DNA from: Bacteroidota bacterium
Lineage (GTDB): Bacteria > Bacteroidota > Bacteroidia > Bacteroidales > Bacteroidaceae
NCBI GenBank assembly: GCA_023458215.1
Contig: JAEXAJ010000182.1
Span: forward strand, 1-13,835
DNA: 13,835 nucleotides
Reading direction: 5' to 3'
The notes beneath the pieces are model-generated. The model was given only the letters and a program-made list of their open reading frames with translations, was not told the origin of the DNA and did not search any database. Made by a program: the position numbers and the translations under genes. This document shows, piece by piece, positions 1 to 6,843 of this stretch. The first letter of the stretch is position 1, and each line of letters opens with the position of its first letter.

Positions 1-104
1 AATGGTGATAGGGTAATAAAGTGATAAGGTGATAAGGTAGCTGCGCTATGTGCCACAGAGTGTTATCCCACTATCACTTTATCACCCAATCACTTTATCA
101 CATT
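1..104. repeat. Octamer-based imperfect inverted repeat at the window edge
   Basis: The left arm (4-37) consists of GTGATAA-like units repeating every 8 nt (units at 4, 12, 20 and 28). The right arm (63-104) carries about five reverse-complement units on the same 8-nt period. The arms can pair imperfectly around a loop at about 38-62, and many of the differences are G/A changes that allow G-U wobble in one RNA strand. The element begins 45 bp past the stop of the TonB-dependent receptor, so it may act as an RNA 3' end. It may continue left of the window. Its role is inferred from structure and position only. Confidence 0.6.
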
Positions 105-116
105 TAGCTCATATCC

Positions 117-130
117 GCTCAAACTTGAGC
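117..130. other. Small hairpin downstream of receptor gene
   Basis: GCTCAA and TTGAGC flank two bases, giving a short perfect stem 19 bp beyond the receptor stop codon. No T-run follows on the minus strand, so this is not a canonical intrinsic terminator. It could work together with the adjacent inverted repeat, but the stem is short enough to have arisen by chance. Confidence 0.25.
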
Positions 131-148
131 CTACGAAAGTTCACCAGG

Positions 149-2446
149 TTAATTCATTATTTTAAATCCTACAAAGAAGGTTCTTGGCTGTGTAGGTCCA
201 TAAAAGTAACCGGCATCACGGAATTCTCCTTTATCCAGGTCTTTCTGGAAACTATTGAAAATGTTTTGTACGCCTGTATTCAACTGCAACTTGATGTGAT
301 CGCGCAGCACAAAGGTATAATTCAGTTTCAGATTCAGATCGAAGAACTGGGGTGTATTCTCCATACAGTCTTTTTCGATATACCCTGCAAAGTGAGGAAC
401 AATCATCTTGCCGGTATAGGTGCCCGACAAAGAGAAATCGAAATTCTTGACCGGGGCCGAAGAGAAAGTAAAGTAACCGTAATAATCCGGGGTTCGAGGC
501 ATACGTTTGGTGGTCACATCGACACCCTCGATTTGCGTCCACACTTCTTCACGGGTATAGCGACTACGCTGGGCAGTGAAGCCCAGTTGGAATTGCGCCT
601 CTTTGCCGTGGGCTATCTTGGCATCTAAGTTGGCACCGTATACACGGGCACCATTACCGTTGCGACGCTCTTTGATAACATCTCCCAATTCATTCTTGCC
701 TATATCTTCCAAGACAAAGACATGACGAAGATCGGTGTAGAAAGCTTCGACAAGCAAGTTGGCTTGCCAATGCCCCAAATGAGTGGTCCAGTCTACAGAA
801 CCGCTGTAACTGTTGGAACGTTCTTCGCGCAACCCGTCGGCAAGTTTGATTTGCACGCCTTCGCCTCCTACGGCCGTCACGTGCAGGTCTTCATCGTAGG
901 CTTGGGGAGCACGGAAACCGGTAGAATAGGTCAGACGAGCCTGAAAATCTTCGGTAGGTTTATACAGAAAGTTGACACGGGGGCTGAAAATCAGCTTGTC
1001 TATCAGGTTGTGTTTATCCAAACGGGCTCCTACCAGCATGGTCAGGTAGTTCATTTTCCACTCATTCTGGACGAAAGCGCTGGCTATGCGTACCTCTTGT
1101 TTCATATCACGGTGATATCCGGTCATGATGTCGTGCAGGGAGTTATCCTGATATTCCAAACCACCGGTAAAGGTGGCAGGGGCAAAGAAGCAGTTATCCA
1201 TATTGCCCACATACATGCCGCCGGCTACCCACGTGAGGTCTTTGGTTTTGCCGTATGCGTTCATGTTTTTTTGCGCTCCGTAGTAGCTGTTGCGGTCGGT
1301 ATGCTGGATAGACGTATAGAGAGAGATTTTATGTGCATATTCTTTCCAAAAGAGGTCGTAGCTGACGCCTCCACTGTTAATGATGTGTTTGGTTTGTTCC
1401 GTAATGTCGGTTTCATGGGGCTGCAAGTCAAACTTATTACCGCCGCGACGTAATTCGTTGGTAGTGTGATACTCCAGATTGATACGGCTGAATTGCGTAG
1501 GACGATAGTAGGCACGAAAGCCGAAAGTGTTCATATTCAGCTTGCCCAGCTCGGAGAAGCCGTCGCCGTCACGGTCGTAAGGATTGCGGTTGCGGTAGCT
1601 CTCGTAGAGGGCAATGCCGTAGGAGTTGTCTTTGGCAACCAAGGAAACGTTTCCGCCCATGTACTGTTCCCAAGACTTTCCGTCCATATTGGAGAACATG
1701 CTCGACACTTGGAAGGAGTTGTTGATAGGGTCTTTGGTGATGATGTTGATGGTACCTCCCACGGCATTGGCTCCAAACAACGCAGAGCCTCCTCCACGCA
1801 CCACTTCCACCCGTTCTATCATATTCACGGGGATCTGCTCTAAACCATATACGCCACTCAGTGCACTGATAATGGGGCGGCTATTAATCAAGATCTGTGA
1901 GTACGGACCTTCCAAACCGTTGATACGCACTTGGGGAAAGCCGCAATTCTGGCAGTTATTCTCTACCCGCAGACCGGACTGATAGTTCAGTGTCTTGGCC
2001 AAGTCGGTGGAGTTGACCATTTCGAAGAGCTTTGTGCTCATCACATTGACTACTACCGGTGCTGCTTTACGGCTCACTTCGTTGCGATTGGCCGAAACGA
2101 CCACTTCGTCGGTCATAAAGCTCTCTTCCACCATCGGGAAGTGGACAACGGCGGTGAAGTCTTTGTTTACTTCCACTTCTTTTTCCTGTGTCTTATATCC
2201 TACCGCCGACACACGAAGTTTATACTTTCCGGCAGGAAGTTTGCGGAACTCAAATTGTCCTTCTTCATTAGAAACCGTACCTTGACCGGTACTTACAATC
2301 AGAATCGTAGCATACGGTATATTCTCTTCTGTTCCTTTCACAATGACATGACCGGAAATCATATTGCCTTCCTTGATAGGATTTACGGCAAAAACTACGC
2401 TGGTACTTACCACTGCAAGCACCAACGCTACTATATATTGTTTCAT
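149..2446 (-). CDS. TonB-dependent outer-membrane receptor (FepA/CirA-like, substrate unknown)
   Basis: This 765-residue protein has a signal peptide at about 1-20 (hydrophobic core ending VFA). A CarboxypepD_reg-like beta-sandwich follows at about 29-105, then a TonB-box-like stretch DEVVVSANR at 113-121. The plug domain runs from about 122 to 240 and includes RVEVVRGGGSALFGANAVGG and INIITKDP. The remainder is rich in alternating aromatic strands, as in a 22-strand beta-barrel. The family imports siderophores, haem, cobalamin, metals or oligosaccharides using TonB energy. This one resembles the FepA/CirA/BtuB type rather than the SusC type: it is shorter and has no SusD partner nearby. The plug contains a CxxC motif (C165, C168). 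The last residue is Asn rather than the usual aromatic. The upstream His-rich gene suggests a metal or metal-complex substrate, which is inference. The ATG at 2444-2446 opens directly into the signal peptide. Confidence 0.92.
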   Translation of the reverse strand: MKQYIVALVLAVVSTSVVFAVNPIKEGNMISGHVIVKGTEENIPYATILIVSTGQGTVSNEEGQFEFRKLPAGKYKLRVSAVGYKTQEKEVEVNKDFTAVVHFPMVEESFMTDEVVVSANRNEVSRKAAPVVVNVMSTKLFEMVNSTDLAKTLNYQSGLRVENNCQNCGFPQVRINGLEGPYSQILINSRPIISALSGVYGLEQIPVNMIERVEVVRGGGSALFGANAVGGTINIITKDPINNSFQVSSMFSNMDGKSWEQYMGGNVSLVAKDNSYGIALYESYRNRNPYDRDGDGFSELGKLNMNTFGFRAYYRPTQFSRINLEYHTTNELRRGGNKFDLQPHETDITEQTKHIINSGGVSYDLFWKEYAHKISLYTSIQHTDRNSYYGAQKNMNAYGKTKDLTWVAGGMYVGNMDNCFFAPATFTGGLEYQDNSLHDIMTGYHRDMKQEVRIASAFVQNEWKMNYLTMLVGARLDKHNLIDKLIFSPRVNFLYKPTEDFQARLTYSTGFRAPQAYDEDLHVTAVGGEGVQIKLADGLREERSNSYSGSVDWTTHLGHWQANLLVEAFYTDLRHVFVLEDIGKNELGDVIKERRNGNGARVYGANLDAKIAHGKEAQFQLGFTAQRSRYTREEVWTQIEGVDVTTKRMPRTPDYYGYFTFSSAPVKNFDFSLSGTYTGKMIVPHFAGYIEKDCMENTPQFFDLNLKLNYTFVLRDHIKLQLNTGVQNIFNSFQKDLDKGEFRDAGYFYGPTQPRTFFVGFKIMN

Positions 2447-2468
2447 TATACTAGCGTACTTTAATATT

Positions 2469-2499
2469 AAAAATTATTCGGAGTTTATCATCATCCAAA
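2469..2499 (-). promoter_or_regulatory. Possible promoter of the receptor gene
   Basis: On the minus strand TTTG (2496-2499) is followed after 19 nt by TAATTTTT (2469-2476), which matches the Bacteroides -33/-7 pattern TTTG...TAnnTTTG except for the final G. It would give a leader of roughly 15-20 nt. The -33 box lies in the last unit of the adjacent 22-nt array. The imperfect -7 box keeps confidence low; read-through from the His-rich gene is the alternative. Confidence 0.35.
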
Positions 2500-2645
2500 C
2501 TGTCCGGGATTTGCTCTCAAAAAGCCCGGGTTTTCAAGTTAAAATGCCTGGGGTTTTCAATCAAAAAGCCGGGCTTTCGGGAAGCAAACATGAGGCATTC
2601 GAGAAGCAAACACGAGGCTTTTGCGATGAAAACACGAGGTCTTTC
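2493..2645. repeat. Degenerate tandem array, seven units of about 22 nt
   Basis: Seven units of 20-24 nt run at approximately 2493, 2515, 2536, 2559, 2579, 2601 and 2623. They share an A-rich start (CAAA or AAAA), a middle box (CCCGGG, CCGGG, CCTGGGG or ACGAGG), and a TTTTC/ATTTGC-like end. Two subfamilies are visible: CCGGG-type units at 2493-2578 and GAAGCAAACACGAGG-type units at 2579-2645. Several CCGGG units are nearly self-complementary. The array begins two bases beyond the stop codon of the His-rich gene and reaches into the likely receptor promoter. It encodes no convincing protein. Confidence 0.7.
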
Positions 2646-2646
2646 G

Positions 2647-3000
2647 TCAGAATCGAAAAAAAGCAGTAGCAGGAGGAGCACGAAGTGAAAGTGCACGGAT
2701 AACCTCTCCTTTAACAGTAGGAGTTGCCGCAGCCGTTTTGAACACAGCCAGCAAAGCACGCTCGGGGTGCAGGTTTCCACAGACATCCACTTTCGGTGAG
2801 TAGAGCGTCGATAGATATCCGATAGCACTAAATGAAGTGGTGGAATGTGAGTGTGTAGTATGGAAAGGGTGCGAGTGTGTAATCAGCACCCCGTCAATAT
2901 AGTGGACATGTGTAAATGCCGTAATGTTTGTCTGGTATATGATAAACAATACCAGAAAACAGAGGGCACCTATGATTCGTCTTTTTTGATTCACGTCCAA
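2647..3000 (-). CDS. Small His-rich membrane protein, DUF6769-like
   Basis: This 117-residue protein has a basic N-terminus, then one hydrophobic segment (about 11-29) that is either an uncleaved anchor or a signal peptide. A short His cluster follows with H31, H33, H42, H44, H47, H50 and H52, including HVH and HSHPFH. The tail is unremarkable and ends SLRAPPATAFFRF. The layout resembles the DUF6769 proteins of Bacteroidales, recognised from memory and of unknown function. The His cluster would face the periplasm and could bind zinc, nickel or copper (inference). There is no Met codon in the frame. An in-frame TAG lies just upstream, so the start must be TTG at 3000 or GTG at 2994. The receptor gene lies about 200 bp downstream in the same direction, suggesting a shared role in metal handling. 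Confidence 0.72.
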   Translation of the reverse strand: MDVNQKRRIIGALCFLVLFIIYQTNITAFTHVHYIDGVLITHSHPFHTTHSHSTTSFSAIGYLSTLYSPKVDVCGNLHPERALLAVFKTAAATPTVKGEVIRALSLRAPPATAFFRF

Positions 3001-3024
3001 ATACTACACTTCGAATTTGAGCGG

Positions 3025-3058
3025 CAAAGATAGTGAATTATTCTTTAACACTACCAAA
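3025..3058 (-). promoter_or_regulatory. Predicted promoter of the His-rich gene
   Basis: The minus strand shows TATCTTTG (3025-3032), a perfect Bacteroides -7 box, with TTTG (3055-3058) 22 nt upstream. The region overlaps the last codons of the nucleotidase gene. Transcription would start around 3015-3020 and give a short leader to the non-ATG start. This suggests that the His-rich and receptor genes can be expressed apart from the kinase-nucleotidase pair. Confidence 0.6.
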
Positions 3059-4783
3059 CAAAAGTTCATAATCGCGTTTCGAGGCCGGCAATGTCCAATC
3101 CTCCGGAATAAATTTCCATTGATTGAGCGAACGCGGTTCGATGATGTTCTTACGCTCAATATACTGCATCAGATAGTAGCGCAGGTCTTTATCGGTAGAA
3201 CTGATGATGCGTTCCTTCAAAGCATCTTGAGAGATTCCGGCACCCTTTGTCAAGAGTTCGCCTCCCCCATTGCCACGATAAGAGTTCAAGGCTACTTTAT
3301 AGGTCTTGTTCAGGTCGAACGGTGTTCCATCCGCCATACTGACAATCCGCACTTTCTCGCCATCAGGCTTCGTAACGTCAACGGTATAGACAATGCCTGC
3401 TGCTGAATCGAAATTGAAACTGAAGTTCTTGAAAGAGGCTCTGTCTTCGGCTCCTTCCCGGCGACGTTCGCGGAGCAGCAACAGGTGGTCTTCGGGAGAT
3501 TCCATCCGGTTGACCCACAGATCATACGACATCTCCAAAGCGTCTCTTATCTCTTTGCCCGTGAGGTGCATGGTATAGAGCATGTTTTCGTACTTATACA
3601 GATTGAACATATCGCTCACAAATACATCGCCTTCCTTTATTTCGGTATCGTATGACAAGGGGGCGGCAAACGAAATGTCCGCACCACTGATTTCCATTTG
3701 CAACTCATGAATCAAGTCGACAAAGGCTGAAGGGCCAAAGTATGCAGGACGGGTGGAAATGGTTTCGGTAAAATGTCCTATCTTTTTAGAAACAAAATTC
3801 TGTATGGTTTCATATTGAGGGGCAAACTGTTTCGTAAATGCTTCACTAACGCCGTCATTCTTTGTCTCTGTCAGCACACCGCTAATCTGCTTATCGACCA
3901 CTTTGTCACCACGCAACTTCAGCGTTACATCCACGTCGCTCACTACAACTCCATTACTGGCAGGGTCCATAATCAAGACCTTTTGGCCGTCTACATTTTC
4001 GATAGTTTTCTGCTCACGGGCATGATCATGTCCCATCAGCACAATATCAAAGCCAGGAACATTGCGGGCTACTTCCACCGAAGCATTCTCGCGATACAAG
4101 CCACCCATTAGCTGGGCATCTTGCCCGGCATGAAACATACCGATCACCAAGTCGGGCTTTTCTTTTTCTTGGATGATCTTCATCCATTTACGGGCGGTTT
4201 CTTCCATATCGTCGAAGCGCAGCCCTTTCCACAAATTCTCGGACAGCCAAACAGGAATAGCAGGAGTTATCATGCCTAGTATGACAATCTTCACACCATC
4301 ACGTTCCAAAACTTCGTAGGGTTTGAAATGAGGTTGTCCCGTGGCAGTGTCTATAATGTTGGCACCCAAAATGGGGAATTGGCAATTGGCAGCCCAACGG
4401 TCAAATACGGCACGCCCGGTTTCTACATCATGGTTTCCCATATTTCCGGCATTGTATCCCATGAAGTTCATCACTTCCGCCGCCAGATGTGGAGCAACCG
4501 TATCTATATAGTTGTAATAGTAAGCTGTGGGCTGCCCTTGCAGAATATCCCCGTTATCCAGCAAAATCAGATTGTCTTTATAAACATCACGATTCTTTTG
4601 GACAAAAGCATGTACGCGCGCCAAGCTTCCTGCGGCACCCTTCCGATGAATAAAGTCGTATGGGTAATAATTGCCATGTATATCACTGGTTTGTATAATC
4701 TTTAGTTTTACCTCTCTTTCCTGTGCAGGCAATAAACCTATCATGGAAATTATTGACACCAAAAAACAACTTAATCTTTTCAT
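3038..4783 (-). CDS. Secreted 5'-nucleotidase / 2',3'-cyclic-nucleotide phosphodiesterase family protein
   Basis: This 581-residue protein has a signal peptide (1-20, ending LLPA before Q21). The N-terminal calcineurin-like metallophosphoesterase domain carries the metal-binding motifs in order: SDIHG (D34, H36), NGD with D79, GNHD (116-119), a FHAGQD histidine, and GHDH further on. The C-terminal 5'-nucleotidase domain contains SDMFNLYKYENMLY and a Gly-rich NSYRGNGGGELL segment, which in this family form the nucleotide-binding region. The family hydrolyses nucleoside monophosphates or 2',3'-cyclic nucleotides outside the cytoplasm to release phosphate and nucleoside; the exact substrate cannot be read here. 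It starts 25 bp after the kinase stop with no promoter box between, so the two genes are probably co-transcribed. There is no lipobox or sortase-type anchor, so it is probably periplasmic. Confidence 0.92.
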   Translation of the reverse strand: MKRLSCFLVSIISMIGLLPAQEREVKLKIIQTSDIHGNYYPYDFIHRKGAAGSLARVHAFVQKNRDVYKDNLILLDNGDILQGQPTAYYYNYIDTVAPHLAAEVMNFMGYNAGNMGNHDVETGRAVFDRWAANCQFPILGANIIDTATGQPHFKPYEVLERDGVKIVILGMITPAIPVWLSENLWKGLRFDDMEETARKWMKIIQEKEKPDLVIGMFHAGQDAQLMGGLYRENASVEVARNVPGFDIVLMGHDHAREQKTIENVDGQKVLIMDPASNGVVVSDVDVTLKLRGDKVVDKQISGVLTETKNDGVSEAFTKQFAPQYETIQNFVSKKIGHFTETISTRPAYFGPSAFVDLIHELQMEISGADISFAAPLSYDTEIKEGDVFVSDMFNLYKYENMLYTMHLTGKEIRDALEMSYDLWVNRMESPEDHLLLLRERRREGAEDRASFKNFSFNFDSAAGIVYTVDVTKPDGEKVRIVSMADGTPFDLNKTYKVALNSYRGNGGGELLTKGAGISQDALKERIISSTDKDLRYYLMQYIERKNIIEPRSLNQWKFIPEDWTLPASKRDYELLFGSVKE

Positions 4784-4808
4784 ATTAAATTTTTCTCAAA
4801 ATCGATTG

Positions 4809-6725
4809 TTATAAATTCATCGGATGTGTAAACATGAACCGGGCTCCACCCGTATAGGCAGGATCTATCCAAATGGTTCCGCCCCATTTATCGACTGTCA
4901 GTTTGCAGATAGACAAGCCCAAGCCTGTGCCTTGTACATATTCATTCAGCTTTTCAAAGCGGTCGAACACTTTCTTCTGTTTGTCCAAAGGAATACCACA
5001 ACCTGTATCTGTTACGGAAAATATGGCAAGATTCTTCTTTTTGTCTACTTCAAGCTTTAGCGTGATGGCTCCCTCGGTAGTAAACTTGTCTGCATTGGAA
5101 AGCAGGTTGATAATGACTTGTTGCAAACGCTGTATATCAATCCGCATCTCTATCGACTGATAGTCACATTCAAACTGAAATTGATTCTTCGACCTGCGTG
5201 CCTGAGCTACGGAGACAACTACTTGCTGGCATACTTGTACCACATCGCAACTTTCCAGTGCAAAGTTTATACGGTCTGCTTCCAGACGTGACACATCCAA
5301 TATATCATTAATCAACCTGAGAAGCAGGTCGGAATTTGTCCTGATAATGTCAAAATAGGCCCGTTGTTCTTCCTCCGAACTTCCGCCTGCCGACAATACG
5401 TCGGAGAAACCAACGATCGCATTCAGCGGTGTACGTATCTCATGACTCATATTGGCAAGGAAAGCACTCTTCAAGCGGCTCGATTCTTCGGCACGGTTCT
5501 TAGCATCGCGCAAGGCGTCTTGAGATTCCTCCAGTTCGTCTTTCAGCCTCTTGGTATGATAGAAAAAATAAAGAGAGATAAACAAGCCTGCCAATAAAAC
5601 CAACATTACTGCGCCAAAAGTCCATATCTGATATTTATATTGTTCATAAAAAGAAGGTTGAACATTCATCAGTTTTATTGGTTCGGGAATACCGGATATA
5701 TCTATTTTTTTCTCTTTGATTACTTTCTCGTCAAATATAATCTCATTAGGAATAGCATCCATTCCATTCGCTTGTTCCGGGTTCTTCAACAAGTCGAAAG
5801 CCTGCTGTGCCATTTCCTTTCCCACCGGCCGATAGGCAGGTACTATACCCCCAATAGCCCAATACCCCAAGCCTACGGAAGTCAACGAGAAAACAGGCAG
5901 ATTAGGGGCTGCTTCCATCATAGAGTAAGTAGCATTGCGCATAAAGTAGCCATCGTTCATATCTACGCGCCATGTTCCCATCAGCAACACTGTATGCTCC
6001 GGCAAAGAATGCAATTTATCGCTAATTGTATAAATGGTATTTACACGTCCATCCAACAAAATAAGATTTAATTCGGGGAAGTTCCGCATTTTCTTCACTA
6101 CGTATGCTTGTAAAGAAACGCCACCATAACTATTGTCCGATACAAAAGCTATATTTTTAGTGTCGGGATACAGTTTCTTTATCATATTGATGTTGCCAAC
6201 CACATCATATTCATAAATAAAACCGGCTTTGATAGGCGAATCCGGAAAGTCATTATAGAAATCAACAGATTCAGGCATCCACGTTTTAAGATTCTCCTCT
6301 TTGTGGGGCAACAGAATAGCATTTCTACTGGATAAAGCGCTCAGTACGGGAGTGTTGCCCTTGACCGAGTCTTCCAAAGACAAGTAGGCAGCCCACGCTT
6401 CCTGACCTATCAATATAATTAAAGAAGGACTTTCTACGCCTTGATATTTAGCAAGAAGCCCCTTCATTCTGTTTGTCCACCAGTGAGATTCTGAAAAACT
6501 TTTGCAGTTCATGTTTTCCAACGCAACGGTGCTTTTACCACCTAATCGTTGAAATTCTTCCATAAAATCAGAAATATTCCCGGATGTTTGGCGCGCATCA
6601 GGATTATAAGAGCTTATTATCAACACAGGGTGTTCACCTGTCATAGAGAAGGCAGGCAGAAAACAGAAGCAAAACACCACTAAACATGGTAATATTTGAT
6701 AGGGTATGTTTTTCAAAAAAATCAT
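4809..6725 (-). CDS. Sensor histidine kinase with periplasmic ABC-type substrate-binding sensor domain
   Basis: This 638-residue protein has an N-terminal signal/anchor (about 8-27). A large extracytoplasmic region (about 30-360) resembles type I periplasmic binding proteins of the ABC_sub_bind/TrpX kind: VLIISSYNPDA, LIILIGQEAW and IAFVSDNSYGG mark alternating beta-alpha units. One transmembrane helix lies at about 366-389, followed by a coiled coil (about 392-420). The HisKA domain has SHEIRTPLN with phospho-acceptor H428. The HATPase domain has an N box (N540, N544), DTGCGIP (from D573) and GTGLGLS (599-605). There is no receiver or HPt domain, so it must signal to a regulator encoded elsewhere. 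A perfect TAnnTTTG box and an unusually strong Shine-Dalgarno precede the ATG. The close link to a nucleotidase gene suggests a nucleotide- or nucleoside-related signal, but that is only inference. Confidence 0.92.
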   Translation of the reverse strand: MIFLKNIPYQILPCLVVFCFCFLPAFSMTGEHPVLIISSYNPDARQTSGNISDFMEEFQRLGGKSTVALENMNCKSFSESHWWTNRMKGLLAKYQGVESPSLIILIGQEAWAAYLSLEDSVKGNTPVLSALSSRNAILLPHKEENLKTWMPESVDFYNDFPDSPIKAGFIYEYDVVGNINMIKKLYPDTKNIAFVSDNSYGGVSLQAYVVKKMRNFPELNLILLDGRVNTIYTISDKLHSLPEHTVLLMGTWRVDMNDGYFMRNATYSMMEAAPNLPVFSLTSVGLGYWAIGGIVPAYRPVGKEMAQQAFDLLKNPEQANGMDAIPNEIIFDEKVIKEKKIDISGIPEPIKLMNVQPSFYEQYKYQIWTFGAVMLVLLAGLFISLYFFYHTKRLKDELEESQDALRDAKNRAEESSRLKSAFLANMSHEIRTPLNAIVGFSDVLSAGGSSEEEQRAYFDIIRTNSDLLLRLINDILDVSRLEADRINFALESCDVVQVCQQVVVSVAQARRSKNQFQFECDYQSIEMRIDIQRLQQVIINLLSNADKFTTEGAITLKLEVDKKKNLAIFSVTDTGCGIPLDKQKKVFDRFEKLNEYVQGTGLGLSICKLTVDKWGGTIWIDPAYTGGARFMFTHPMNL

Positions 6726-6731
6726 CTAGTT

Positions 6732-6739
6732 CCTCCTTT
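6732..6739 (-). promoter_or_regulatory. Strong Shine-Dalgarno of the kinase gene
   Basis: The minus strand reads AAAGGAGG, then six bases (AACTAG), then the ATG at 6725. This is full complementarity to the canonical 16S rRNA 3' end. It fixes the kinase start and stands out because the other genes here have A-rich leaders with weak or no such site. Confidence 0.75.
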
Positions 6740-6747
6740 AAATGTGG

Positions 6748-6755
6748 CAAATATA
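6748..6755 (-). promoter_or_regulatory. -7 promoter box of the kinase-nucleotidase unit
   Basis: TATATTTG on the minus strand is a perfect TAnnTTTG box 23 nt upstream of the kinase start. The best -33 candidate is only TCTG, 20 nt further upstream, so the promoter may be weak or need an activator. Confidence 0.55.
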
Positions 6756-6811
6756 CATAATAATGTTGGAAATCGCAGAAAAACAATGTATAAATAAGAA
6801 AATGTTTTTCG

Positions 6812-6819
6812 TACCTTTG
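6812..6819 (+). promoter_or_regulatory. -7 promoter box of tex
   Basis: TACCTTTG is a perfect TAnnTTTG box 24 nt upstream of the tex start codon. No clear -33 TTTG is seen at the usual distance. It is divergent from the kinase promoter in the same 118-bp intergenic region. A weak AAAGGA (6833-6838) precedes the ATG. Confidence 0.55.
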
Positions 6820-6843
6820 CCCCATTAAACAAAGGAAAACTAA

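Noticed and set aside
50..1843. Long open frames on the plus strand opposite the receptor gene
   Set aside because: They lie antisense to a complete receptor with clear domains, have no recognisable motifs or promoter boxes, and look like by-products of codon bias.
2517..2828. Minus-strand frame of 103 codons running through the 22-nt array
   Set aside because: It overlaps the His-rich gene in another frame, and its tail only translates the degenerate repeats. Unit lengths vary from 20 to 24 nt, so no coding periodicity is kept.
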